From contig JAFLKN010000023.1 of NCBI GenBank assembly GCA_019163175.1, positions 88,735 to 152,734 on the forward strand: DNA of 64,000 nt, written 5' to 3'. Source of the DNA: Prolixibacteraceae bacterium (GTDB taxonomy: Bacteria; Bacteroidota; Bacteroidia; Bacteroidales; Prolixibacteraceae). The position numbers were made by a program, and so were the translations under genes. This document shows positions 43,181 to 52,196 of the stretch, in pieces. Numbering within the stretch: the stretch's first letter is position 1; the number at the start of each line of letters is the position of its first letter. The notes under the pieces are model-generated. The model worked only from the letters and a program-made list of their open reading frames with translations. It was not told the origin of the DNA and made no database searches.

Positions 43181-44068
43181 ATGAACTTCGTTGATTACTA
43201 TAAAATTCTGGGGATTGATAAAACGGCAACACCGAAAGACATTAAAAATGCCTACCGGAAATTAGCCCGAAAATTTCATCCCGATTTGAATCCAAATGAC
43301 AAGGATGCGAAGAAGAATTTTCAGCAAATTAACGAGGCCAACGAGGTATTAAGTGATCCGGAGAAGCGAAAGAAATTCGATGAGTATGGCGAAAACTGGA
43401 AACACGCCGGAGAGTTTGAAAATGCAAAGCAAAATCAGCAGCATTCGTCCAACTCCCGCGGTTCCCGGAATTCGGGAGCTCAATCCGGATCTGATTTTTC
43501 TGATTTTTTTGAATCGATGTTTGGTGGAGCAGCAGGTGCAGGTAGAAGCAGGCAGATGAAATACCGGGGCGAAGATTATACTTCGGAATTGCAGCTCGAA
43601 CTGGTTGATGCATATACCACGCATCAGCAAACGATTTCGGTAAACGGACACAAAATCAGGATTACCATTCCGGCCGGAATTGAAAATGGACAGACGATTA
43701 AAATTTCAGGACATGGTAGCCCCGGAATGAATGGCGGACCAAACGGCGATTTGTATATCACCTTTTCAATAGCCAACCATTCCATTTTTAAGCGGCTTGA
43801 AAACAACCTGTACGCCACGGTTAGCCTCGATTTATACACGGCAATCCTGGGTGGCGAAATCATTCTGGATACCTTAAACGGACAAGTTAAGCTGAAAGTA
43901 AAAGCTGAAACTCAGAACGGAAGCAAAGTTAAACTTAAAGGCAAAGGGTTTCCGTTATACAAAAGCGATGGCCATTTTGGCGATTTACTGATAACATGGT
44001 CAATTAAAATACCGACCAATTTGACCGATAAACAAAAAGAATTATTTGCCGAACTATCAAAATCATAA
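43181..44068 (+). CDS. cbpA: DnaJ-class co-chaperone, CbpA-like
   Basis: 295-residue type II J-protein. J domain at 1-70 with HPD in KFHPDLNPNDKD, a Gly/Ser-rich linker (SRGSRNSGAQSGSDF), and two C-terminal peptide-binding domains (ELQLELVDAYTT, VKLKGKGFPLYK) without a zinc finger, as in CbpA. Stimulates DnaK. Stop codon is 3 bp before cbpM, so they are co-translated. Confidence 0.92.
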   Translation: MNFVDYYKILGIDKTATPKDIKNAYRKLARKFHPDLNPNDKDAKKNFQQINEANEVLSDPEKRKKFDEYGENWKHAGEFENAKQNQQHSSNSRGSRNSGAQSGSDFSDFFESMFGGAAGAGRSRQMKYRGEDYTSELQLELVDAYTTHQQTISVNGHKIRITIPAGIENGQTIKISGHGSPGMNGGPNGDLYITFSIANHSIFKRLENNLYATVSLDLYTAILGGEIILDTLNGQVKLKVKAETQNGSKVKLKGKGFPLYKSDGHFGDLLITWSIKIPTNLTDKQKELFAELSKS

Positions 44069-44071
44069 GCT

Positions 44072-44371
44072 ATGAACACAGACTATTTAATAAAAGTAGA
44101 TGAATATTGCGCCTGTAACGATATCGATGTTTCCTTTATCAGTTCGTTGCAGCAAACCGGGTTAATAGAACTTACGACCATTGAAGAATCGCGGTTTTTG
44201 GATACCGAACAACTTCAGCAGCTAGAAAGATATATTCGGTTTTACTACGAACTGAATATCAATCTCGAAGGAATTGAATCCATCAAACATTTGTTGCAGC
44301 GGGTAAATGCCATGCACAAAGAAATTATCTCGTTGCACAACAAAATCAGGCTGTACGAAGATACATTTTGA
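44072..44371 (+). CDS. cbpM: chaperone modulator CbpM-like
   Basis: 99 residues with a MerR-like fold: LIKVDEYCACNDIDVSFISSL, then FLDTEQLQQLERYIRFYYELNINLEGIESI and a heptad region. CbpM binds the J domain of CbpA and inhibits it. Position directly after cbpA confirms the call. Last gene of the 40.6-44.4 kb operon. Confidence 0.88.
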   Translation: MNTDYLIKVDEYCACNDIDVSFISSLQQTGLIELTTIEESRFLDTEQLQQLERYIRFYYELNINLEGIESIKHLLQRVNAMHKEIISLHNKIRLYEDTF

Positions 44372-44993
44372 TGGCAGCGCTGACCTTGCCTGAGTTTATA
44401 CCCGAAAGTGTTTCTTTTAACCTTGAGGTTGTTTTAAATTTTGATTTTTCTGTTCACTTCAAACCCTGAAGGGTAATAAGCGTGGGCTTTGGCGTGATCT
44501 CAGTTGAACGGTGAAAACCCACTGAAAGAATAGGAAAAAGGCACGAACCTGCAACGGTTGAACCCCTTCAGTGTTCCGGAATTCAGGGTAATTTCAACCT
44601 CTGGTTTCACCGACAGTTATTTAGATTTTAGTAAACGACATTCAATTTCGAACGGTCTCACCCGTTATGCGATTACCCAATTATTCGTGCGTAAAACCAA
44701 AGCTCTCCGCTCCTATTCCGCTCTTCATTCCTCCTGAAAACAATCATGCTCCATACCTCCATAGTTAAAAAAACACTTCATTTGTTTCTTTTACAGCAAG
44801 GATATTAAACAAAAAAAAATGATACTTTAGTAACGCTGAAAACGATGAAAGGGAGATGTGAAAAAGAATGATTCAGCACGAAGTCTGTTTCTACCCTTAA
44901 ATTTGATAACACTAACCCCACAGAAGGCTTATCCAGGGAAAATAGAAGAAAAAGAAAGATAGAAAAGTACTATAGGCTTGACTCTATTTACTA
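44372..44993. other. 620-bp non-coding gap with imperfect palindromes
   Basis: No convincing open frame. Contains several short palindromes (ACCCTGAAGGGT, GGTGAAAACCCACTG, GGTTGAACCCC) between 44460 and 44600, reminiscent of, but not matching, the 18-kb REP-like family, then AT-rich DNA up to the left core of array B. Confidence 0.5.
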
Positions 44994-45007
44994 GTTGTGT
45001 GCTATTG
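44994..45007 (+). other. left core of cassette array B
   Basis: GTTGTGTGCTATTG opens the first cassette of array B; its complement CAGCACACAAC closes the cassette at 45865-45875. No class 1-3 element body is recognisable to the left, so this could be the insertion point of the array. Confidence 0.55.
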
Positions 45008-45025
45008 TAAATAAAAGATTCACAA

Positions 45026-45856
45026 ATGGAAAGTGATAAAAGTAAAATTGCATCAATTTCTGCCACATTTATTCATGGAACAGCTGAGCGAGTTTCTTTT
45101 GGGTCTGTTGTTCCTGCTGATAAATCAGAGAAAGAAGTATTTTGGACCAATATTTTGGTTAATAATATTACTAGCAGATTTGAATATAAAAAAATTGAGT
45201 CTAATCCCGATGATTCATGTGGAAACCATGACGTCATTATTACAATGAACCATGGATCAATTATTGGGGTTCAAGTTACGGAACTAACTTATGAATTTGA
45301 ACGTGCCAGAAAACACATAAAATCAGATTATATAAATAAAATAATTCAAGAGATAAAGAATATAAATTTAGAATCAATTGAAAAAGTTGCATTCAGTTTT
45401 ATGTTTCCATATACAGACTCTAAAAAGCCAAACTCTGAAAAGCCAAAAAAGGTTGTAGATGCGATAAGCAATATAATTGCAAAAAAAATCGAAGAAAAGA
45501 TATACCAATTTGAATTTGGAAATGTAGTATGTAATTTGGTAAAAGAAGGTGATTTCTTTATTCCTAATGTTAATAATATCGGAATAGATGTCAATTTTGA
45601 CAATTTACCTCATACTCTTGATATGTATACAGAATGTATTGATGCAATAGTATCAAAAAAAAGTAATTCATTATCAAGTTGGTTATTAATATGGAGTCTA
45701 GAGTTTTGGAAAGACAGGCATTGGTTAGGAAATGAATTAATTGATTATATGAAAAGTCAATTTAAAGAATCAAAATTTGACAAGGTTTTCTTTATTGAAT
45801 CAATGGATGGCGATGGAATCTTTCAAGTAAATCTAAAAATTGATGTGATAAAATAA
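45026..45856 (+). CDS. hypothetical protein, cassette cargo
   Basis: 276-residue soluble protein of unknown family. The middle part DVIITMNHGSIIGVQVTELTYEFERARKH has a D...Q-x-T/E arrangement on strands that could be a nuclease-like core, but this is not secure. The C-terminus contains WLLIWSLEFWKDRHWLG. AT-rich with codon use unlike the cbpA operon. Cassette C7 (first of array B). Confidence 0.7.
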   Translation: MESDKSKIASISATFIHGTAERVSFGSVVPADKSEKEVFWTNILVNNITSRFEYKKIESNPDDSCGNHDVIITMNHGSIIGVQVTELTYEFERARKHIKSDYINKIIQEIKNINLESIEKVAFSFMFPYTDSKKPNSEKPKKVVDAISNIIAKKIEEKIYQFEFGNVVCNLVKEGDFFIPNVNNIGIDVNFDNLPHTLDMYTECIDAIVSKKSNSLSSWLLIWSLEFWKDRHWLGNELIDYMKSQFKESKFDKVFFIESMDGDGIFQVNLKIDVIK

Positions 45857-45865
45857 AATAAGAAC

Positions 45866-46001
45866 AGCACACAACAAAGGCTATATGCAATAAGGGTTTC
45901 AGTGGTAATTCAAGCATTCTGCCCCGCATAAAGTTCGGTGTAACTCGACAGGAAAGTAGCCCGCAATCCCTTACTGCATATAGCCTCGGCCGTTGGCAAC
46001 A
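45866..46001 (+). other. attC-like cassette boundary element B1 (class 3)
   Basis: Left arm AGCACACAAC exactly complements the cassette start GTTGTGTGCT. A 19-bp stem with one mismatch follows (AGGCTATATGCAATAAGGG at 45878-45896 against CCCTTACTGCATATAGCCT). The right core is GTTGGCAACA (45992-46001). The best-folding element of the set. Confidence 0.75.
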
Positions 46002-46015
46002 ATTATAAAAATCGC

Positions 46016-46996
46016 ATGAAGCATAGATTATTGCTTGTTTTGTTTAGTTTGATATTGACTTCTTGTGCAACCGTAATGACAAGGAGATATTATAACTTGG
46101 AGATAAATACAAACTATCCAAATGCGAAGGTTTTAGTTTGCGATAGTTTATATAATTTGCCAGCCGACTTAAAAGTTAAACGGTCAAAAAGCGATTTAAA
46201 AATCAGACTGTTTTCGGACAGTTTGACACGAGATTATTTTGTAAAATCTTCACCTAATCCAGCTTTTATTTACGGAAACCTTTTATGGCTGGAATTTTCG
46301 CCTGCGACATATCTGATTGATTTTACTAGTCAAAAGAGATTTTATTACGGCAAGTCAGTTTACTTAAATACCTCTGATTCAGAAAACGTAATTCGACCAC
46401 CATTGTCCAAATTCTACTATGACTATTTTTCAAAATCATATTCAACAAATAAGAGTCAGATTAACCTTGTTTTCTCTATTCCATGGATTAATAGCTTTTA
46501 TCTTCAACCACAAAATGAAAGCGCAAAGTTAAATACTGGGTTTTATGGGATTTCAGGTGGGATCGAGTATTTTTATAAAAATGACAAATACATCGGACTG
46601 ACTACAAATGCTGTAATGGACAATCTTGCTCCTTTCCCTGCGCCAATTGATTATAGTGGAGCATATGAAACAATGAGTTCTGTTTATTTGAGTTTAACTG
46701 ATAACTTTAAATTTAAGCGTTTTACATTTGGATATGGTTTGAATTATTCAATAAATAACTGGGAATTAAAGTATGGCGGTTATCACTTTGATCCATCGCA
46801 GCAAACAAGGAACCCAGTGAGAAAATCAAGTCAATCAATTGGATTTACTGTAAACGAATATTATCAATTTGGTAGGCATTTTTTTATCGGTTTGATATAT
46901 CGTCCATCACTTATTGAGATTTATCCAATGACAGAACTTAAATATGAGCATTTAATTAGTTTAGATTTAGCATGGAAATTCCGATTGAAAAAATGA
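46016..46996 (+). CDS. lipoprotein with probable outer-membrane beta fold, cassette cargo
   Basis: 326 residues. Lipoprotein signal peptide LLLVLFSLILTSCATVMT (Cys about 18), then a segment resembling PEGA-like or YceK-like starts (NLEINTNYPNAKVLVCDS), and a C-terminal half of alternating strands (GFYGISGGIEYFYKNDKYIGL, FTFGYGLNYSINNWELKYGG) ending LDLAWKFRLKK, as in outer-membrane barrels. Function unknown. Cassette C8; its stop is 1 bp before element B2. Confidence 0.75.
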   Translation: MKHRLLLVLFSLILTSCATVMTRRYYNLEINTNYPNAKVLVCDSLYNLPADLKVKRSKSDLKIRLFSDSLTRDYFVKSSPNPAFIYGNLLWLEFSPATYLIDFTSQKRFYYGKSVYLNTSDSENVIRPPLSKFYYDYFSKSYSTNKSQINLVFSIPWINSFYLQPQNESAKLNTGFYGISGGIEYFYKNDKYIGLTTNAVMDNLAPFPAPIDYSGAYETMSSVYLSLTDNFKFKRFTFGYGLNYSINNWELKYGGYHFDPSQQTRNPVRKSSQSIGFTVNEYYQFGRHFFIGLIYRPSLIEIYPMTELKYEHLISLDLAWKFRLKK

Positions 46997-46997
46997 C

Positions 46998-47175
46998 TGT
47001 TGGTAACATCAGCTACCCGAGCGCGGCGTCAGTGGTTTTCGGTGGGCATCTTTCCGCTCTGTCCCGGTTAACCGGGATTGAGCCGCCTTGTCGGCCAGGC
47101 AGGAATTGAAAATCGGCGAAGCCAAATCGCCTGCAGTCCGCACCTAGCTTAGGCTTCCTAAGTTGTACACCATAG
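46998..47175 (+). other. attC-like cassette boundary element B2 (class 1)
   Basis: Left arm TGTTGGTAAC (complement GTTACCAACA against cassette start GTTGGCAACA), ATCAGCTACC, and a body nearly identical to A1 and A4 in array A 20 kb away (AGTGGTTTTCGGTG, CGGTTAACCGGG, GGCGAAGCCAAATCGCC). Right core GTTGTACACCATAG (47162-47175). Confidence 0.75.
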
Positions 47176-47247
47176 TATAAAACCATTCTGAAAAGTTTAA
47201 AAGATAGAAGATAGTAAATTTGTATTTTTGAATCCCAATTGAATATT

Positions 47248-47988
47248 ATGAAAAAAATCTTTCATTATTTATTTTTTATTATTGCATTTACTTCGTGTTC
47301 TACAGCAATAGTTTCTGTTTCAGAAAAGCAATTTCCTTCGACTAGTTTGATAAATCATTACGAGTATTTTAAAGGTGAACATGAATTTAAGCAATTAGGA
47401 ACGGCTTTTTTACTCAAATATAAGAATGACACTTTTGCAATAACTGCAAAACATATTCTTGCAGTACTTAAACCTGATAGTTCAAAAAACCTTACACTGG
47501 AAAATTTTGTAAAAGCCTGGACTATGAGTCCATTAAATAAAGAAAATGAAGTAGTTACTGTTGATAAATTATTAAACGAGAATAAAAATGAAAGTTTAAA
47601 ATCTGAAACTATTTACGAAAAAGATTGGCTGGTTTTTTCAATAAAAGAAAATAGAGCAAATGTTATTCCTCTCGAATTTCGGGAAAAACCATTAGTAAAA
47701 GGTGAAAAACTTTATGTCATAGGTTGGACACGAAACATGAAAGAAGGTAATCAGCGTGTTTATGAATTTGAATTCTATAAAACAAAAGGGTCGCATCATT
47801 TAATGAAGAAACTTATAATCCCTGAAAAAATGGGTGGTTTGAGTGGAGGGCCTGTAGTTGACGAAGATGGTAAATTAGTTGGAATTGTATCAATAAGTGA
47901 ATTTAGCCTTTTTGCGATGGAAAACATGCTTGCTCCTGTAGGTACGGTCGATTTAAAAGCATTCCTGGACAATTATCTAAACAAATAG
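47248..47988 (+). CDS. trypsin-like serine protease lipoprotein, cassette cargo
   Basis: 246 residues; ATG 47248 preferred over an upstream TTG. Lipoprotein leader FHYLFFIIAFTSCSTA (Cys about 16). Catalytic triad visible: His in FAITAKHILAVL, Asp in EKDWLVFSIKEN, Ser in MGGLSGGPVVDEDGKLVGIVS. A chymotrypsin-fold protease probably tethered in the envelope. Cassette C9 of array B. Confidence 0.85.
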   Translation: MKKIFHYLFFIIAFTSCSTAIVSVSEKQFPSTSLINHYEYFKGEHEFKQLGTAFLLKYKNDTFAITAKHILAVLKPDSSKNLTLENFVKAWTMSPLNKENEVVTVDKLLNENKNESLKSETIYEKDWLVFSIKENRANVIPLEFREKPLVKGEKLYVIGWTRNMKEGNQRVYEFEFYKTKGSHHLMKKLIIPEKMGGLSGGPVVDEDGKLVGIVSISEFSLFAMENMLAPVGTVDLKAFLDNYLNK

Positions 47989-48016
47989 GATAAGAGGTAA
48001 TTTGTTAATTTTTTAA

Positions 48017-48180
48017 CTGCGGCGTACAACAAAGTTTATAAAACCCTGCTCCTTATAATATGCAAAAGATCGCATCCGCTAGTTCTGGATTGCAATCAGC
48101 ACCGCCCGGGTTGCTTTTATGCTTGATTTGGGACATCGAGACAATCCGCGTATACGTGTAGCTTCCTACTTTATAGACAA
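48017..48180 (+). other. attC-like cassette boundary element B3 (degenerate right end)
   Basis: Left arm CTGCGGCGTACAAC (complement GTTGTACGCCGCAG matches the cassette start GTTGTACACCATAG at 11 of 14). Right side GTAGCTTCCTAC is conserved, but the following GTT core is not clear (TTTATAGACAATG), so the array may have decayed from here. Confidence 0.55.
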
Positions 48181-48188
48181 TGTGAAAA

Positions 48189-48686
48189 ATGACAACATTA
48201 CTTTTCATACCAACAGTTTTTGGAGCAAGTCCTGAAGCTTATTCCTTTTTACTCGCTCTTGGATTGCCGACATATTTCATTTTGCGTTGGATTCTAAAAA
48301 AGTTCATTAAGGTGGAGAGCCTAAGAAGAATCGCAACTTTGGTGACAACTCTTATTGTGACACCTTTTATATATTCCGGACTGATTGCATTTTGGTTGAT
48401 TAGCATTAGTTACTATCCATCTCACGACTTTGACAAAGAAAAATGGTTCTCGAATAAAGAGAAACGTTTCGAGCTTTCCAAAGACATAATTAAAAGCAAA
48501 ATGCTTATAAATAAAACGAAAGCCGAGGTTCAACAAATTTTAGGTGACGAGGAAAACTCTGGCAAAAGTGATTATTGGAATTATTATCTTGGATTTAAAC
48601 CTGGCTTTGCCAACATTGACCCATATGTACTTGACATTGAATTTAAGAAAGGAAAAGTGATTAGAGTTGGACAGCATGAAACGTGA
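48189..48686 (+). CDS. membrane protein with BamE/SmpA-like C-terminal domain
   Basis: 165 residues. Two or three N-terminal hydrophobic helices (YSFLLALGLPTYFILRWIL, TLIVTPFIYSGLIAFWLI), then LINKTKAEVQQILGDEENSG, the helix pattern of the SmpA/OmlA (BamE) fold, ending in VLDIEFKKGKVIRV. Such fusions are common small proteins with unknown function. Possibly a further cassette of array B. Confidence 0.7.
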   Translation: MTTLLFIPTVFGASPEAYSFLLALGLPTYFILRWILKKFIKVESLRRIATLVTTLIVTPFIYSGLIAFWLISISYYPSHDFDKEKWFSNKEKRFELSKDIIKSKMLINKTKAEVQQILGDEENSGKSDYWNYYLGFKPGFANIDPYVLDIEFKKGKVIRVGQHET

Positions 48687-48794
48687 CCCGCCCTGCGTAT
48701 ACCTTTCTACTTTAGCTATCAGCTTAATCGCTCTTGAAACAGTATCGGTTCTTGAAATATTCGCTTAGTTTGAACCTAGTTAAAATTTAAAATT

Positions 48795-48968
48795 ATGGAA
48801 TACATTTGGATTGCTATAATGGTAGTTTACATTGTTCTGACTCATTTAATTGCAAAACACATTGGAGCAAAGCGAAAAATTGGATATGGAAAATCAGTTT
48901 TTTGGTCAATTGCGTTCACTCCAATAATAGGGCTGATAATAACAAAAATGAGCAAAACAATCCGCTAG
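48795..48968 (+). CDS. 57-residue membrane protein
   Basis: MEYIWIAIMVVYIVLTHLIA.. forms one helix, then a basic loop KHIGAKRKIGYGK, then a second helix SVFWSIAFTPIIGLIITKM. The pattern (helix, basic loop, FW, helix) is a widespread small-protein family in Bacteroidota with no assigned role. The stop codon merges into a GTGCTGATT-type repeat. Confidence 0.7.
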   Translation: MEYIWIAIMVVYIVLTHLIAKHIGAKRKIGYGKSVFWSIAFTPIIGLIITKMSKTIR

Positions 48969-49050
48969 TACTGTTTTGCAACCAGCACTTTTTAGTATTG
49001 GATTTGTAATCCGTTAAAACTGCAAATGGAGGTTTCTGCTTCGCCCTTAA
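48966..49050. repeat. dispersed palindromic repeat (GTGCTGATT family)
   Basis: Diverged first hairpin (AGTACTGTTTTG/CAACCAGCACT), TTTTAGTATT, GGATTTGTAATCC, then CTGCAAATGGAGGTTTCTGC, as in the copies at 30493 and 52544. Confidence 0.75.
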
Positions 49051-49087
49051 AAAAATCAGATTTCGAAAGTCAGCGGTACGTTCAGAA

Positions 49088-49340
49088 TTACAAATCAATC
49101 TATTTTGAGCCAATTTTCAATTTGATCGATTTCAATTTTTTGGTTGTGCAGGTATTTAAAATTAGCTTCATTGTCGAACCAACCAATTACCCGTTCACGT
49201 TGGAGTTTTGTTGATTTTACTGAGATACAGGTAAGATAACTACTCCATGGATATTCTGCCGGATGATCGCAAAACCGATGATGTACCGGGTTGTTGTGGA
49301 TATATCAGCTCCTCCTGAATCTTTTTCAGAAAAAGCAATT
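49088..49340 (-). pseudogene. remnant of a Y1-type transposase, C-terminal part
   Basis: The minus strand reads IHNNPVHHRFCDHPAEYPWS followed by a typical C-terminal tail ending ENWLKIDL at 49088. The upstream part (KKIQEELIY) is in another frame, and a stop precedes IHNNP, so a frameshift has broken the gene. The N-terminal HUH region was not found. The pattern YIHxNPVHHxF is that of larger REP-associated transposase-like proteins, a different subgroup from the one at 22577. Confidence 0.75.
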
Positions 49341-49628
49341 GCCAAAAAATGAATATTTTTAGCAAGACTGCGCAGGTTCCTTTAGATTTCATTGGTCTGG
49401 TTTAACCATATGTTTTGCAATCATTTAGTAAAGGAATGTTCCGTATCGAGGATATTGATGACAAAAGGAACCCTTTTCGCATCTGAACAACCGGATCCTG
49501 GCGTGGTGTCGGTTATATATCAGATTATAGGCTTTCTAGTGTGGACAGGTGTTATTCGCTTCATGAACGAAAGGATAAATACAGGTAGTTTAGGTTGATC
49601 TAGTGCGTAACAAATTTAGTTCATTATA

Positions 49629-52196
49629 TCATTTCCATGTCACTTTTATTGGTAAAGTCCTGTCGATGAAAAATTTGAAGTGTCGATATTTTGCAGTATT
49701 GTCAACTTTTTGTTCTTCTAAAATTTTCCCGTTGGCTTTAACTTCAGTATAAACACTCGGAATGCGGAGGATGAGTTCGCACTGATTGCCTGGGACGATA
49801 TTCAGCGATTTGTTTTGAATATCAAGGCTTAAATCTTCTATCCAACCGGTGCAGGATTCGATGCCAATGCCTGTTCGATGATTGGAAAGGATAAAAGCTT
49901 CACGGGTGTCATCGGGTCGTGTAAACTGAAATGGTAAATGAATTGAGCCTGGGCTTGTTGAAAAAGCATGGTTTATCACACCCAAACAGTTTTCTGTATT
50001 TACTTGAATTGTTACTGGTGATTCGACAGCCGATCCACTAAAAGCGATGACTTGGCCTGCTGCTGAATTGTTGTTGACATGCGTATATATTTCGGGTGAA
50101 GATCCAATATTTCCGGAAACTTCAATTGGCAAGTCAATGATATAGGGCAGAATTCTTTTGCTTTTTTCCACCAAATTGCCTGCTCTGATGCGCTGTTCCG
50201 GCTTCATCATATTCAGATTTCCCCAAAATCCGTGACCGGCAACCAATGTGGTATTTACATTGTAGCGTTGCGCAAAAAAAGGATATACATTTTGAGGATA
50301 AACTGCCTGTGTAAACAGTTCGGTGGGAATAATTCCGGCGTACTGATTGAAAACAGTGCGCATTGATTTCGTTCGGTAGGTGCTGTAATCGTTATAGCCT
50401 GAACCGCCATTATTCATCCAAAAAAATTTCCCTTCCTGAAGCGGCATTAATCCAATTATACACCGTTCTTTTTCGGTTAAGTCAATTTCAACCGTAACCT
50501 CTGCGTTGTATTCACGCAGCTCTTTCATGGCTCGTGTTACATAAAAGGGAAGGAGATACGCATATCGGTCGCGTATTTCAAGTTTTGAATAGCTTGAAGT
50601 ACCATGATGTAATCCAGGCAAAGTGCTGTCGAATGTATTGATTGCATCCCATTTGAAAAAGCGAATTCCTTGATCGACAAGTTTTTTGCAGTCGTTTACA
50701 AAAAGATCATAGAAGTCACTAACAAAGTCAAATGCCGGAAAACCCCATTGTGCTTTTATTGGCGAACCTGTTTCGTCCCGAATGACCCATTCCGGATGAT
50801 TTTTAAACCGATCAGAAAGCGAATCAATTCCCATTGGTGATAACCATGCTCCCGGAATAATATTGTTCTTTTTCATTTCAGTAATAAGTGGTTCAAGACC
50901 ATTTGGAAGTCTGGTTTTGTGAGGCTGCCATTCGCCCATGGTTTGTTCCCAACCGTCGTCCAAAACGAAAAGATCAACCTTTAATTGGGCCGCATTGCGT
51001 ATTTCTTCCAATATCCGTTTTTCGGTAAAAATTTCGCGTAAGCCAATTTTGTTGTTATTATCTCGTTGCATTCCCCATGTATTGTAATAATAGTGACTTT
51101 TGCGTGATGCCGGATTTTCAGTAATGTTTTTCCACAGGTAGTTGTGGATGGCAGGCTTTATTTCGTCTTTTGTCCTGAAGAAAGAAGAAGTGGCCCAAAC
51201 AGTTTCATAAGGATGAGTAATGTCAATGCGTTCACCATCAAGATAACCACCGCGTAGCTGATTGAGCGAAATGGATAATGTTGATTCATTTAATTCGCTT
51301 TTGAGTCCCAAAAACCAAAAATCTTCGTCCGATACCGATAATCCTGATTTTCCCTCCACGCCTTGTTGCTGATCGTTTGCTATAATCGTCGATTGGCTTT
51401 TAGACTGCGCGTGTTCAGTGCCGAAATTCTTGTCCTGTGAGGCATGTTCGTATGTGCTCATCCACACCAAATCAGGAGTAGTATAGATACAGAATGGACC
51501 TTTGTGTATAGCGCTTGATTTATTGGCCAGTTTGGTAGTGTCTAACTTTGGATGAAACATGTGACAATGCGCCAGATTAATGTCGCCAACATTATCGAAT
51601 TTACGGTCGTCGTATGTTCTGTCCGGATCAAAATTTTCGAGCAATTCGTCGCCAAAAGTGGCAATCCTAATTTCCTCAACATCAACCGATTCTATTCCTG
51701 CCTGAAGTGAATATTGCGGAAAGATGAAATGAAGCCGGTCGTCCAGTTTGTTTAACTCAAAACTTCGGGAACTTGTTTTTAAGAGAATGCGTTCGCGAAT
51801 CATGCTCGATCCTGGGAAATATTGCCGGTAAATCTCAAGTTGAAGCCCCTTCACAATTTTCATTGCTTCAAGGATAATTCTTACTTCTTCTCCGTCGTTA
51901 TTCAATTTGCGAATTGAATGCGTTTTGTACTTCCAAATTGGGTCAGTCGATTTCAGCAACTTGTGGTTAACCACAAATTCAAACCATGGAGTTTCAGTGC
52001 TTTTGTTCAGTACATTACGATTGTGCTCTTTTGAGAAGATATTTTCAGGGATAACCTGGTTGTTTCGAAACGATAAAACAGAAACCATCTTATCATTTTC
52101 TAGGAATAGAGTGTTATTCTTCCAAGAGATTTGTGCAAATGCAAAACTGCAAATGCTGCTTAAAACTAGAATTGTGGAAATATGTTTTAGGTTCAT
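49629..52196 (-). CDS. GH36-type alpha-galactosidase
   Basis: 855-residue secreted glycosidase with signal peptide KHISTILVLSSICSFAFAQ. Large N-terminal beta-sandwich, then a TIM barrel with DLFVLDDGWEQTMGEWQPH, GAWLSPMGIDSL and the nucleophile Asp in GIRFFKWDAINTFDS; a C-terminal beta domain closes it. Releases alpha-galactosides from oligosaccharides or galactomannan-type polymers. Stands alone on the minus strand. Family call is firm, linkage specificity inferred. Confidence 0.9.
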   Translation of the reverse strand: MNLKHISTILVLSSICSFAFAQISWKNNTLFLENDKMVSVLSFRNNQVIPENIFSKEHNRNVLNKSTETPWFEFVVNHKLLKSTDPIWKYKTHSIRKLNNDGEEVRIILEAMKIVKGLQLEIYRQYFPGSSMIRERILLKTSSRSFELNKLDDRLHFIFPQYSLQAGIESVDVEEIRIATFGDELLENFDPDRTYDDRKFDNVGDINLAHCHMFHPKLDTTKLANKSSAIHKGPFCIYTTPDLVWMSTYEHASQDKNFGTEHAQSKSQSTIIANDQQQGVEGKSGLSVSDEDFWFLGLKSELNESTLSISLNQLRGGYLDGERIDITHPYETVWATSSFFRTKDEIKPAIHNYLWKNITENPASRKSHYYYNTWGMQRDNNNKIGLREIFTEKRILEEIRNAAQLKVDLFVLDDGWEQTMGEWQPHKTRLPNGLEPLITEMKKNNIIPGAWLSPMGIDSLSDRFKNHPEWVIRDETGSPIKAQWGFPAFDFVSDFYDLFVNDCKKLVDQGIRFFKWDAINTFDSTLPGLHHGTSSYSKLEIRDRYAYLLPFYVTRAMKELREYNAEVTVEIDLTEKERCIIGLMPLQEGKFFWMNNGGSGYNDYSTYRTKSMRTVFNQYAGIIPTELFTQAVYPQNVYPFFAQRYNVNTTLVAGHGFWGNLNMMKPEQRIRAGNLVEKSKRILPYIIDLPIEVSGNIGSSPEIYTHVNNNSAAGQVIAFSGSAVESPVTIQVNTENCLGVINHAFSTSPGSIHLPFQFTRPDDTREAFILSNHRTGIGIESCTGWIEDLSLDIQNKSLNIVPGNQCELILRIPSVYTEVKANGKILEEQKVDNTAKYRHFKFFIDRTLPIKVTWK

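Noticed and set aside
44994..48030. Canonical integron attC sites
   Set aside because: Cores do not match GTTRRRY and no intI is present, so I describe the elements only as attC-like and do not call a classical integron.
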